Below are positions 20,120 to 28,867 of a DNA stretch of 64,000 bases, in pieces; positions within the stretch are counted from its first letter, which is position 1, and every line of letters starts with the position of its first letter. Below the pieces are notes generated by a model that was not told the origin of the DNA, searched no databases, and worked only from the letters and a program-made list of their open reading frames with translations. Where the stretch lies: assembly GCF_029916425.1 (NCBI RefSeq), contig NZ_JAHAVQ010000002.1, positions 1 to 64,000 on the forward strand, read 5' to 3'. The position numbers and the translations under genes were made by a program. Source of the stretch: Liquorilactobacillus sicerae (GTDB taxonomy: Bacteria; Bacillota; Bacilli; Lactobacillales; Lactobacillaceae).

Positions 20120-20668
20120 TTACTGTACTCGGCGTGATAATTCAAGGTAGCGACTATACCAAATATCTACGTATTTTTTTGAAAAAGGCCCCTTGCCTTT
20201 TTCAATCCAATCAACGAGAATCAAGACATTATGTTTTAGAATCCGATCAATGTCGCTTGAATAATGCCACTGGGCACTGTGTGATTTATATTCATCAACA
20301 TCTAAAAGCTTTTTTTCGCCATTTAGATATACTTTAACATCTAGATCGTAATCAATGTACTTTAATGCCTCGCGATCCAAAATTGCCGGTGAAGCTAAGT
20401 TGCAATAGTATGAGATCCCATTATCGCGGATCATCGTTACAATATTAAACCAATAGTGCTTATGAAAATAAACTAAGGCCGGTTCGCGCGTTACCCATCG
20501 TCGACCATCATCTTCCGTAACAAGCGTATGATCATTGCAACCGATCAGAGAATTTTCACTTGTCTTTAGTACCATTGTATCACGCCAGGTTCGGTGCAAA
20601 CTTCCATCATGTTTATAACTTTTGATGGTGATAAAATCACCTTCTCTTGGTTCTTTAGACTGACGCAT
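20120..20668 (-). CDS. DUF402 nucleoside tri-/diphosphate phosphatase (Ntdp/YgaC family)
   Basis: A 182-residue cytoplasmic protein matching the Gram-positive Ntdp family throughout: [64 protein letters not shown] and the C-terminal [14 protein letters not shown]. Characterised members hydrolyse nucleoside tri- and diphosphates. The ATG at 20668 gives the family start; an upstream TTG at 20692 is less likely. It is expressed from an extended -10 promoter (TGCTATAAT on the minus strand, near 20727) followed by a perfect palindrome at 20697-20711. Confidence 0.88.
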   Translation of the reverse strand: MRQSKEPREGDFITIKSYKHDGSLHRTWRDTMVLKTSENSLIGCNDHTLVTEDDGRRWVTREPALVYFHKHYWFNIVTMIRDNGISYYCNLASPAILDREALKYIDYDLDVKVYLNGEKKLLDVDEYKSHSAQWHYSSDIDRILKHNVLILVDWIEKGKGPFSKKYVDIWYSRYLELSRRVQ

Positions 20669-20696
20669 GGAAAAAACCTGCTTTCTAAACAAGACA

Positions 20697-20711
20697 GGTG
20701 TAACTTACACC
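20697..20711. promoter_or_regulatory. Perfect 15-base palindrome, candidate operator
   Basis: GGTGTAACTTACACC is a perfect inverted repeat with a single central base. It lies just downstream of the TATAAT box for the DUF402 gene on the minus strand, so it would overlap the early transcript. The cognate regulator is unknown. Confidence 0.45.
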
Positions 20712-20774
20712 GATATCATTTTTATTATAGCAAATTAATCCCCTAAAGCCCATAAATTTTTTGAATTAATCAAT

Positions 20775-22166
20775 TTAATCCTTAACCCGTAAGTTTAATT
20801 TAACTAAGGCCTCAATCCGAGCAGTCTGTGGAAACATATCAATTGGCAGTATATAAGCAACTTGATACTTTTTCGTCAGCCAAACTAAATCTCGAGCTAA
20901 AGTTGATGGATTACAAGAAACATAAATTAAATTTTTGGTTCTTGATTGAATTATACTAGAAATTAGTTTTCGATCAAGGCCCGTCCGCGGTGGGTCGACA
21001 ACAATAGCATCAGCAACAAACCCCATTTTTTGCCAGTACGGAATGATTTGTTCTGCTTTGCCACACTCATAATGTGTATTGAAACAATGATTCAGTTTAG
21101 CATTTTGTCTGGCGTCGTCAATTGCAGCCGGAATAATATCCATCCCTCTAACTTCAGCCACTTGATCAGCTAAATAAATTCCAATTGTTCCAGCACCACA
21201 ATAAGCATCAATCAGTTTTTCTTTTCCTGTTAAGTCAAGCGCATCTGCAATTGCCTGATACAGTTTAGCTGTCTGTACTGAGTTCAATTGGAAAAAGGCC
21301 TGTGCTGAAAGTTTATATTTTTTGTCAGCAATTTTTTCAGTTAGCTGCTGTTGACCATACAATCGTTTAGTTTTTTCCCCCCAAATCAACGAAGTTTTGC
21401 CCGGATTATAGTTTTGCATTAGTGAAACTACTTCCGGCAAATCATGAGTAAGTCGTTCAATAAAAGCCCGCTGTTGGATAAACTTTTCTGAGTTAGTCAC
21501 AATTGTCACCTGGGCCTGACCAGTGGCCGTTGACTCACGAACGATCAGAGTCTTAATGATCCCAGCATTTTTCTTTTCATCATAAACTGGCAGCTGTAAT
21601 TCCTCAATTATCCGGCATAATTGACGTATAATTTTCATGGTTAACGGTCGTTGAGTGGTAAAAGTTGGTAAATCAACTAACTGATGGCTTCCGCGCCGAT
21701 AAAGACCAGCTATGACCTGACCATTAACTTTCCTGACTTGAAACTGAGCCTTATTACGGTAATAATACGGTTCTTTCATCCCCAACATTGGCTTGATTTG
21801 ATAATTTTTATAACCCATTGGATGATACTTTCTTAAAGCTTGTTTAACAATATCACGCTTAAACTCCAATTGTTTAGAGTAGGACAAATGCTCTAACTCG
21901 ATTCCACCAACATCATATTGGTCTCTTTTGGCGACCCGATCGGGGCTCTTTTGGCGAATCCGGTGAATCTTAGCACTCGCAAAGCTTTTAGCAATCTTGC
22001 TTATTTCAGCGACGACGACTTCACCTGGCAATGCACCAGTTACAAAAACAATCTTATGTTTGTAATAACCAATTCCTTCGCCATTGATTCCTAAACGTTT
22101 AATCGTCAAAGGAATCCGCTGACCAACAGTTAATTTGACGGAATTTTGTTGCTGATTTTTAAACAT
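20775..22166 (-). CDS. rlmD: 23S rRNA (uracil-5-)-methyltransferase, RlmD/RlmCD type
   Basis: A 463-residue SAM-dependent enzyme that forms 5-methyluridine in 23S rRNA. It has an N-terminal TRAM domain (residues about 5-65), a middle domain, and a Rossmann methyltransferase core with LIDAYCGAGTIGIYLA. The catalytic VDPPRTGLD and the nucleophilic Cys in YVSCNPSTLARDL are present. GAGGAG lies before the ATG. Gram-positive members are often dual-site RlmCD enzymes; which uridines are modified cannot be read here. Confidence 0.9.
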   Translation of the reverse strand: MFKNQQQNSVKLTVGQRIPLTIKRLGINGEGIGYYKHKIVFVTGALPGEVVVAEISKIAKSFASAKIHRIRQKSPDRVAKRDQYDVGGIELEHLSYSKQLEFKRDIVKQALRKYHPMGYKNYQIKPMLGMKEPYYYRNKAQFQVRKVNGQVIAGLYRRGSHQLVDLPTFTTQRPLTMKIIRQLCRIIEELQLPVYDEKKNAGIIKTLIVRESTATGQAQVTIVTNSEKFIQQRAFIERLTHDLPEVVSLMQNYNPGKTSLIWGEKTKRLYGQQQLTEKIADKKYKLSAQAFFQLNSVQTAKLYQAIADALDLTGKEKLIDAYCGAGTIGIYLADQVAEVRGMDIIPAAIDDARQNAKLNHCFNTHYECGKAEQIIPYWQKMGFVADAIVVDPPRTGLDRKLISSIIQSRTKNLIYVSCNPSTLARDLVWLTKKYQVAYILPIDMFPQTARIEALVKLNLRVKD

Positions 22167-22252
22167 GTTCGATACTCCTCAATGATTTCATTTCATAACG
22201 ATTGCGCTATAATAAAGATCATAGACAAATAAATCTCTGGGGGTGCTTGTGG

Positions 22253-23038
22253 TTGATCATTACCAACATACAAACGCAAAAGCAAAAAAATCGGTTCAAT
22301 CTTTATGTTGACCAAAGGTTTGTGATGGGAATCAGCGAAGATACTTTGATCGCTCACCGATTACATAAAGGTAAGTCCATCACTGACAAAGAATTAACTC
22401 AGCTAGTTAATAGCGAAGAGGTTGCGCAAGCAAAAAATGCTGCTTTAAACTATCTTTCATTCCAAATGCGCAGTTGCTTTGAAATCAATCAATATTTGAA
22501 AAAAAAAGGATTCAACGAACAAGTTGCTGCCAAAACCGTCCAAAAGTTGCAGGCAATGAATCTTCTAAATGATTTGCAGCTAGCCAACAATTACCTCAAG
22601 ACAATGCAGCAAACGTCTGACAAAGGACCCCTAGTAATTAAAAAAAAGCTCCAACAAAGAAAAATTTCACCAGCGCTAATTGAGCAGGCCTTTGCCAGTT
22701 ATGATTTTCAAACGGACAAACAGCGTTTAACTAAACTTGTAATGAAGTACTTTCAGCATTATCACCGTGATTCCTTTCAACAACGTTTGAACAAAGTTAA
22801 GCAACGTTTACTGAGCAAGGGGTTCTCAAACGATGCAATTGATGAAGTTCTTAACACGATTCCTGCGATCGATGAACAAACTGAGCAAGAGATTTTAATG
22901 CAGCAACTAGATAAGTCTTTAAAACATTATTCACGATTACCGCTTAGCGAACGGCGCCAGAAATGTCTGCAAGCAATGATCCGCAAAGGGTTTGCTTTTG
23001 CAGATGTTCAACAAGCTCTTAGCAGCCTTGAAAAATGA
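22253..23038 (+). CDS. recX: Recombination regulator RecX
   Basis: A 261-residue RecX, which binds RecA filaments and limits recombination. Helical three-motif repeats are visible (NYLSFQMRSCFEINQYLKKK; VVKKKLQQRKISPALIEQAF-like; RVKQRLLSKGFSNDAIDEVL). The frame is open from 22202, but family members begin with a short I-x-x-I or ITNI segment. The TTG at 22253, behind GGGGGTG, gives IITNIQTQKQKNRFNLYVD. TATAAT at 22208-22213 is a likely -10. It converges on the YihY gene with only six bases between stops. Confidence 0.88.
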   Translation: MIITNIQTQKQKNRFNLYVDQRFVMGISEDTLIAHRLHKGKSITDKELTQLVNSEEVAQAKNAALNYLSFQMRSCFEINQYLKKKGFNEQVAAKTVQKLQAMNLLNDLQLANNYLKTMQQTSDKGPLVIKKKLQQRKISPALIEQAFASYDFQTDKQRLTKLVMKYFQHYHRDSFQQRLNKVKQRLLSKGFSNDAIDEVLNTIPAIDEQTEQEILMQQLDKSLKHYSRLPLSERRQKCLQAMIRKGFAFADVQQALSSLEK

Positions 23039-23044
23039 GTTTAA

Positions 23045-23950
23045 TTATTTGCGAATTTTGTGCAATAGATAACGATTAATTCGATCCTTTCGCGGCCTGA
23101 TCTGATGATAAATCGTTTCTTCAAGCGCTGCGTTTAAAACAGCACCTAACATAACGACCCATGCGGAATAATTTAACCAAAATAGTAAAACAATAAAAGT
23201 TCCCAGTGTCCCATAGCTAAGAACTGATTTAGTAAAGTAGCGCACATAAAATGAAAAGCCTTGTGCTAATAAGAGCCAGCTGGCTGAAGTAACCAGTGTC
23301 CCAGGAAGAATCAACCAGAAATGGACTTTTGCGTTAGGTAAAAAGTAATACATTGCTCCTAAAATTAGTAACAGAAAAATCAAAGTGATCGGCCATTTAA
23401 CCTTACCAAAGATTCCATTCAAATCACGGGATAAGTTTAATATCGGCGTTAAATAGTCCAAAGCTAATTGTCCAAAACTAAATACCATGATTATAATTGC
23501 TAACGCAACAATGAACAAGAATGTGATTAAAATCGAAATCATTCTGGTAACAAAAACATTTTGCACATTTTCAACCCCATAAGCTGTATTAAAAGCCAAC
23601 TTGAGTGAATTGATCCCACGACTGACTGCCCATAAAGCAACTAGCGCACTAATGGAAATTAGTCCTCCATTCCCATGATCAAGGAAAGAAGAAATAATCG
23701 GTTTAAGCGTCTGATAAACAGTTTTGGGCACAACTGTCGCCAAATAGGTTAAAATCGTTGACGCTTTCAAATTGATCAAGGGCAACAAATTACCAATTAA
23801 AATAATCATTGGGACAATTGCTAGCAAAGTGTAATAAGCAATCACAATGGCCGCATTATTAATATTAATTGCTGCTATCTTTTTTAAAATTTTAGCCACT
23901 AACTGCTTAATAAAAGCAAACTTATTTTTTTTCAGGTTCTGATCCTCCAA
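23045..23950 (-). CDS. YihY/BrkB family membrane protein
   Basis: About 300 residues with six hydrophobic segments; the family pattern IVIAYYTLLAIVPMIILIGN, ALWAVSRGINSLKLAFNTAYGV and GTFIVLLFWLNYSAWVVMLGAVLNA is clear. Once labelled RNase BN, the family is now only an integral membrane protein of unknown role. The start is odd: no ATG exists near the expected N-terminus. GGAGG (23944-23948) overlaps the first TTG codons (23950) and is ideally placed for a CTG at 23935. The true product may therefore start at CTG. It is 26 bases after the LysM gene and likely co-transcribed with it. Confidence 0.82.
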   Translation of the reverse strand: MEDQNLKKNKFAFIKQLVAKILKKIAAININNAAIVIAYYTLLAIVPMIILIGNLLPLINLKASTILTYLATVVPKTVYQTLKPIISSFLDHGNGGLISISALVALWAVSRGINSLKLAFNTAYGVENVQNVFVTRMISILITFLFIVALAIIIMVFSFGQLALDYLTPILNLSRDLNGIFGKVKWPITLIFLLLILGAMYYFLPNAKVHFWLILPGTLVTSASWLLLAQGFSFYVRYFTKSVLSYGTLGTFIVLLFWLNYSAWVVMLGAVLNAALEETIYHQIRPRKDRINRYLLHKIRK

Positions 23951-23976
23951 TTAAATAAACTGACGACGAGTCCAAT

Positions 23977-24504
23977 CTATCTGCTGTTTGAACTTGTCGA
24001 AGATGATGGAATTTTTAAAGTTGTTCCAGCTGAAATTGAATTACCTGACAAACCATTTGCTCTAATAATTGCTGAAGTTGTTGTTCCATAGCGACTAGCG
24101 ATGCTCGAAAGCGTATCTCCTGATTCAACTACAATACTGCGATAGGTTGTTGAGCTGCTTGTACTGCTATAATAACTACCACTTGATGTTTTACCACTAT
24201 ATTCTTTTGAACTAGCCACGTCCTTATCAGCTGATGAGGTCGTTGTTTTTTTGTCGGTAACCTTTGAACTTGAAGTTGATTTTTTTTTCGCATTCGTCGC
24301 TGAGCCATATTTTTGATGGGCTAATTTACGCTGACGTTGATATTCGCTTTTTTGGGCTGATTGATTGTCTCCAAAGAAGCTGTTAATTCGACTTTGAAAC
24401 GTTCTACTTTTCAGCCCCCAAATAACTATGAAACTAATTACGAATATACCAACTATCCAGGTGATCGTTTTTTTTAAAATGCCGTTCTTTTTTCTCCGTG
24501 ACAT
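23977..24504 (-). CDS. Membrane-anchored LysM protein
   Basis: A 175-residue protein: short basic N-terminus, one membrane helix near residues 12-30, a Ser/Thr/Lys-rich spacer about 50-118, and a single C-terminal LysM domain (about 122-168: VESGDTLSSIASRYGTTTSA then NGLSG). The LysM should bind peptidoglycan, tethering membrane to wall. GGAGG precedes the ATG. The end of this protein and the end of the TagH-like protein share architecture (TM, Ser-rich spacer, LysM). No catalytic domain is seen. Confidence 0.82.
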   Translation of the reverse strand: MSRRKKNGILKKTITWIVGIFVISFIVIWGLKSRTFQSRINSFFGDNQSAQKSEYQRQRKLAHQKYGSATNAKKKSTSSSKVTDKKTTTSSADKDVASSKEYSGKTSSGSYYSSTSSSTTYRSIVVESGDTLSSIASRYGTTTSAIIRANGLSGNSISAGTTLKIPSSSTSSNSR

Positions 24505-24603
24505 TTTCCAACCTCCACAATTTGCTTAAATTTATATCATAATTATCTGATAAGCTAAAGATAAATTTAAGCCATGTTTAATTTTTCTAATTGCTTGCCT
24601 AAT

Positions 24604-24638
24604 AAAAAAACCGTGGCAAGCTTTTCTTCATGCCACAG
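24604..24638 (-). terminator. Terminator of galU
   Basis: On the minus strand CTGTGGCA, 12-base loop, TGCCACGG, then seven T, just past the galU stop. It separates galU from the LysM gene. Confidence 0.8.
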
Positions 24639-24655
24639 CCACGTGAAAACAGCTA

Positions 24656-25528
24656 TTATTTCAATGTTTTAGCTAGTTCCTTAATATAGTTCTTTAAATC
24701 GTCTTTGACTTCTGGATGTTCCAAACCAAACTGAATCGAAGTCTTTAAAAAACCAAATTTGTAGCCAACATCGAATCTTTCACCTTTAAACTCATGAGCA
24801 AAAACTCGTTGAATCTTATTCAAACGATCAATTGCATCAGTTAATTGAATTTCATGACCAGCACCTGGCTTTTGTGTTTCCAACATGTCAAAAATCTCAG
24901 GTGTTAGCAAGTAGCGACCAATAATTGCTAAATCACTAGGTGCTTTATCGACTGCCGGCTTTTCAACAAACTTCTTAACATCAAAAAGTCCTTGACCGAC
25001 CTCAGTTCCAGGATCAATTACTCCATATTTATAGACCTGATCATGTGGTACCCGCATAACTGCTAAAGTTGAAGCATGAGTTTGATCATAACGATTAATC
25101 AACTGTTTAGTTAACGGAACCTTATCACGCATCAAATCATCACCAAGCATAACAACAAATGGTTCATTGCCCACAAAATCCTTAGCCATCAAAACAGCAT
25201 CACCAAGGCCACGGGGATGCGACTGACGGATGAAATACAGATTAATATCGGTTGTTTCCTGAACCAATTTCAGCAGACCATTTTTACCTTTGGCCTTTAA
25301 ATTCTGTTCCAATTCAGGGACTGAATCAAAATGATCTTCGATCGATCGTTTTCCTTTTCCAGTAACAACCAGGATGTCCTCGATCCCAGACTTTTTTGCT
25401 TCTTCGACAATAAACTGAATAGTTGGTTTATCAATAATTGGAAACATTTCCTTAGCTAAAGCTTTAGTTGCTGGAAGAAATCTGGTCCCTAATCCAGCAG
25501 CTGGAATAACCGCTTTTCTAACTTTCAT
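24656..25528 (-). CDS. galU: UTP-glucose-1-phosphate uridylyltransferase
   Basis: Makes UDP-glucose from UTP and glucose-1-phosphate, the donor for glycolipid, wall and exopolysaccharide synthesis, including the glucosyl-diacylglycerol enzyme at 6634-7815. About 290 residues. The nucleotide-binding [19 protein letters not shown] is at the N-terminus, then [29 protein letters not shown] and FVEKPA. The frame continues upstream to 25630, but the ATG at 25528 has AAAGGAG and gives the standard GalU start. Confidence 0.95.
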   Translation of the reverse strand: MKVRKAVIPAAGLGTRFLPATKALAKEMFPIIDKPTIQFIVEEAKKSGIEDILVVTGKGKRSIEDHFDSVPELEQNLKAKGKNGLLKLVQETTDINLYFIRQSHPRGLGDAVLMAKDFVGNEPFVVMLGDDLMRDKVPLTKQLINRYDQTHASTLAVMRVPHDQVYKYGVIDPGTEVGQGLFDVKKFVEKPAVDKAPSDLAIIGRYLLTPEIFDMLETQKPGAGHEIQLTDAIDRLNKIQRVFAHEFKGERFDVGYKFGFLKTSIQFGLEHPEVKDDLKNYIKELAKTLK

Positions 25529-25604
25529 TTTAATAAGCTCCTTTAAACAATAACAATTTAACAGAGTTATTGTACCATGAATTCGATTTCCTGGAAAATT
25601 TTTA

Positions 25605-26393
25605 TCACGATAATAAATACTTTTGGTCAAGAACCGGATCTTGTGACGTTAAGATTTTAGGCCCATCATTCGTAATCACAAGTGTATGTTCATACTGGCA
25701 GGATAAACTGCCGTCAGCTGTCCGAGCCGTCCAGCCATTTGGATCATCCATCTCAGCTTTCCAAGTTCCTATATTGATCATCGGTTCAATTGTAATCGTC
25801 ATGCCAGCCCTTAAGCGCAAACCGTGACCGGCTTGACCGTAATGCGGCACATTGGGACTTTCATGCATAGTTGGCCCAATGCCGTGACCGATAAACTCAC
25901 GAACATCGCCGTAACCATTCTCATCTTCTGTATAATGCTGAATTGCCGCACCAATATCTCCAATTCGATTGCCAACCTGAGCTTGGTCGATGCCTAAATA
26001 GAGAGCCTTTTTGGTGACCCTCATCAATTTATCGATTGCTGGGGTTGATCTGCCGACCACATAACTCCAGCAAGAATCGCTCATCGCACCATGGTAATCA
26101 ACGACCGTATCGACCTTGATTAAATCGCCATCTTTTAAAACTAAACTCTTTCTGGGAAAACCATGACAGATTTCATCATTAACACTGACACAGGTTGCAT
26201 ATTTATACCCCTCAAAACCAATTTGCGCAGCGATTGCATCATGCTCCTTAAAATATTTTCTAGCAAAGATTTCAATTTCCCAACTCGAAATACCTGGCTT
26301 AATAATTTTTCTCAATCCGACATGCATTCCAGCCAAAATTGCTCCCGACTTTGCCATTTCTTGAATTTCTCGTGGTGATTTTAAAGTAATCAT
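25605..26393 (-). CDS. map: Methionine aminopeptidase type I
   Basis: Removes the initiator methionine from new proteins. 262 residues, without an N-terminal zinc-finger extension. The metal ligands are visible in order: D in [11 protein letters not shown] in AMSDSCW, H in [11 protein letters not shown] in TIEPMIN and E in [14 protein letters not shown] lies eight bases before the ATG. It shares a short divergent intergenic region with the flavodoxin gene. Confidence 0.94.
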   Translation of the reverse strand: MITLKSPREIQEMAKSGAILAGMHVGLRKIIKPGISSWEIEIFARKYFKEHDAIAAQIGFEGYKYATCVSVNDEICHGFPRKSLVLKDGDLIKVDTVVDYHGAMSDSCWSYVVGRSTPAIDKLMRVTKKALYLGIDQAQVGNRIGDIGAAIQHYTEDENGYGDVREFIGHGIGPTMHESPNVPHYGQAGHGLRLRAGMTITIEPMINIGTWKAEMDDPNGWTARTADGSLSCQYEHTLVITNDGPKILTSQDPVLDQKYLLS

Positions 26394-26536
26394 TCATAAT
26401 GCCTCCAATTAACATACAGCATTATTATACCTTAAAGAATTAGGAAAAATCTATCTCTTAGGTTTTTTTTGCAAATTTTTGATTTTAATTTGCTATAATA
26501 CTAATGTTAACTAACTCAAAGAAGGGAAGATAAATT

Positions 26537-26998
26537 ATGATAAAAGCCAAAGTTGTTTTTGCATCAATCACTGGGAATAATGAAGATGTTGCTGACATTA
26601 TTTCTGAAGCACTTGAAAAAAAAGGCGTTGAAGTTGAAACAGATGAAATCTCGCAATGCGATGCAGCCGACTTTGAAAACGTCGACTTATGTGTTGTAAC
26701 TCCTTATACTTATGATGAGGGTGCATTGCCAGACGAGGGAATGGATTTTTACGATGATCTTAATGAAATGGATCTAACCGGAAAAATATACGGTGTGGCT
26801 GGATCCGGCGATACATTTTACGGAGAATATTACTGTACTGCCGTTGATGATTTTGCCAAAGCTTTTGAAACAGCTGGTGCAACTCAAGGAGCTGAAAAAG
26901 TAAAAATCAATTTAGCCCCTGACTCTGATGAAGATGTACAAAAGCTTGAAAAATTTGCTGATCAGTTATTAGCAGCTTATCAAAAACAAAATGCCTAA
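26537..26998 (+). CDS. Flavodoxin
   Basis: A 153-residue FMN-binding electron carrier. The phosphate-binding loop ASITGNNEDVAD is at residues 10-21, acidic content is high and the isoalloxazine loop GVAGSGDTFYGEYYC lies at about 94-108. An extended -10 (TGCTATAAT, TATAAT at 26494-26499) and a GAAGGGAAG ribosome binding site precede it; a strong terminator follows. It is monocistronic. The redox partner is not evident. Confidence 0.92.
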   Translation: MIKAKVVFASITGNNEDVADIISEALEKKGVEVETDEISQCDAADFENVDLCVVTPYTYDEGALPDEGMDFYDDLNEMDLTGKIYGVAGSGDTFYGEYYCTAVDDFAKAFETAGATQGAEKVKINLAPDSDEDVQKLEKFADQLLAAYQKQNA

Positions 26999-27003
26999 AA
27001 AAA

Positions 27004-27030
27004 CTCCAAGGAAAGCCTTGGAGCTTTTTT
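27004..27030 (+). terminator. Terminator of flavodoxin
   Basis: Perfect stem CTCCAAGG/CCTTGGAG with an AAAG loop (27004-27023), then a T-run at 27025-27030. Confidence 0.9.
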
Positions 27031-27049
27031 AAATTTAAAATTCTTAATC

Positions 27050-27885
27050 AATTGCTGCAAATCTGCAATTAAATCAGCTGCATTCTCAATACCAGTTGAA
27101 ACTCAAATCAAAATCAGGAATAATTCCAGCTTGCTTTAATTCAATTGTACATGGTCGTTGAAGATAAATGAATAATCAATGGTTTGGGATCACCAACATT
27201 TGTCAGTCGCGAAGAAACTGTAAAGGTTCAATTAATTTCTTACTAGCTTTTTCACCGCTTTTGAGTTCTAAAGTAAAAATTAAACCATCATATTGAATTA
27301 AGGGATCTGCGTAGTAAACTCAGGATAACGTCCACTAGCACGATAATCGAATTGACTATTTTCAACGATCAAGCCATTCATGGCCTTCCATGACCATCGA
27401 TAAATTTAGTTACTGATTCGACTATAGTATCGACACAACAGTCTAATGACCGATAGAATATAGTCAAGCATCTTATCTGAAATCAGTAGGATGCCATGTT
27501 GCTTTCACAATCGTTGCAACTTTTTTCAAATCTACCAAAGTTAACATCAAAATTGCCAATTGTTTCAACAGAAACAGCTTTGACATGTTTATTGATTCGC
27601 TCAGCAAAATTTTTTGGATCATCAAAATTGACAAAATTTGTCTTAACTCTAAATCTTGCTAGGGTAACATCAAATAAATTATAAGTTCCACCATACAAAA
27701 TACTGGCAGAAACAACTCTTATTACTTGCTTTAACAATGCTTGCATCGCAACAGCAATTACTAAAGCACCACTACTTGTTTAGTTCTAAAGTAGCTACCC
27801 GTTGTTGTTGGTTTTGGTAAATAGATATAAATATTTTCCAGTTTTTCAAAACTAAAACGATCAGCAGCTTTTTATTTTGCCGAAT
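27050..27885 (-). pseudogene. Decayed O-acetylhomoserine sulfhydrylase (MetY-type PLP enzyme)
   Basis: The minus strand, read across several frameshifts and stops, carries pieces of a gamma-family PLP enzyme in the correct order. Near 27880-27835 is AADRFSFEKLENIY (compare AEDRFxLxxxGNIY). Near 27780-27500 is SGALVIAVAMQALLK then SASILYGGTYNLFDVT, DDPKNFAERINKHVKAV and ETIGN. Near 27300-27200 is FTLELKSGEKASKK. Near 27110-27050 is VSTGIENAADLIADLQQLI, the family C-terminus. The PLP-lysine region is missing or destroyed. An intact enzyme would be about 425 residues; about 280 codons of sequence remain. The gene is dead. Confidence 0.82.
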
Positions 27886-27932
27886 AATTTTTTATTGTTA
27901 AAATTAAACAGAATAAAAAAGGAAGTGACTTA

Positions 27933-28772
27933 ATGTCTGCAATAAAAATTAAAAAAAATCTTAGTCAATGGTGTTTGTTGCTTATCGGCTTAGAACTGAT
28001 CACACTTTCAATCAACTTTTTCTTTGCTCCCATTGACGTAGCTGCCGGCGGAGCAACCGGAATTGCCATTTTATTAAATGCTGTTTGGGGTATTAACCGA
28101 GCAGCGACCGTCTTAGTAATTAATGTGGCAATGATCATGCTCGCAGCTTTTTTCTTAGATACTAAAGTCATTCGCAAAATTTCAGCTGGTAGTTTTATTT
28201 TGCCTGGTTTACTTTATTTAAATCCTAGTTTTAAGTTAGTCGACGACCCCTTGCTGGCAGTTACAATTGGCGGAACAGTTTTTGCAGCCGGAATTGCTAC
28301 CCTTTACCGAATTAATGCTTCCAGTGGTGGTACGACTGTCCCACCATTAATTCTAAAAAAATATTTTCATCTTAACCCGGCGATTTCCTTATTAGCATTT
28401 GATATGCTCGTTACTTTATTTAACATTCCTGTTGCTGGTGTTAATTCTTTTTTTCTCGCAGCTTTTTCGCTAGTGATCACTTCGCTCGTCATGCGCTACA
28501 TTGAAGCCGGCTTAGATCATAAATATCAAATTCAAATCGTTAGTCAAAACAAAATCGATCAGATTCGACAAATGCTGTTAACCAATCAGGAAAGTGTCAC
28601 CATTTATCAGGCTGAAGGTGGCTTTAGCACTCAAAATAAAGAAGTCTTACTTGTGGTAACTGACGATTTAAATTACGGAAATTTAATCCATCAAATCCAT
28701 CAAATTGATTCAGAAGCATTTATTATCACCTCAAATGTTGTTAAAGTCCATGGCGGTCGCTGGGGAATGTAA
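27933..28772 (+). CDS. YitT family membrane protein (DUF161/DUF2179)
   Basis: A 279-residue protein with about five membrane segments in the first 190 residues (VAAGGATGIAILLN near the start, NASSGGTTVPPLILKKYF in the middle) and a soluble C-terminal DUF2179 domain (QESVTIYQAEGGFSTQNKEVLLVVTD to ITSNVVKVHGGRWG). Widespread in Firmicutes, unknown transport role. AGGAAGTG precedes the ATG. It is upstream of the glucosidase gene but that gene has its own promoter. Confidence 0.86.
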   Translation: MSAIKIKKNLSQWCLLLIGLELITLSINFFFAPIDVAAGGATGIAILLNAVWGINRAATVLVINVAMIMLAAFFLDTKVIRKISAGSFILPGLLYLNPSFKLVDDPLLAVTIGGTVFAAGIATLYRINASSGGTTVPPLILKKYFHLNPAISLLAFDMLVTLFNIPVAGVNSFFLAAFSLVITSLVMRYIEAGLDHKYQIQIVSQNKIDQIRQMLLTNQESVTIYQAEGGFSTQNKEVLLVVTDDLNYGNLIHQIHQIDSEAFIITSNVVKVHGGRWGM

Positions 28773-28786
28773 TTATAAGGAAGCCC

Positions 28787-28815
28787 TTGCAAAAATCTCT
28801 TTTTTAAAATATAAT
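28787..28815 (+). promoter_or_regulatory. Promoter of the glucosidase-lacI operon
   Basis: TTGCAA (28787-28792), exactly 17 bases, TATAAT (28810-28815). The palindromic operator begins 15 bases after the -10 box. Confidence 0.8.
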
Positions 28816-28830
28816 CATCAGCAGGAGAAC

Positions 28831-28844
28831 TTGGAACGTTCCAA
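28831..28844. promoter_or_regulatory. Perfect LacI-type operator palindrome
   Basis: TTGGAACGTTCCAA is a perfect 14-base palindrome centred on CG, the form bound by LacI/GalR regulators. It lies just after the expected transcription start of the glucosidase operon, which encodes a LacI-family protein as its last gene. This placement predicts autoregulated repression by roadblock. Confidence 0.75.
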
Positions 28845-28867
28845 ATAAAGCTGATGGAGGAAAAATT

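Noticed and set aside
27483-27746. 87-codon minus-strand frame as a separate small protein
   Set aside because: Its translation is an internal piece of the decayed O-acetylhomoserine sulfhydrylase gene.
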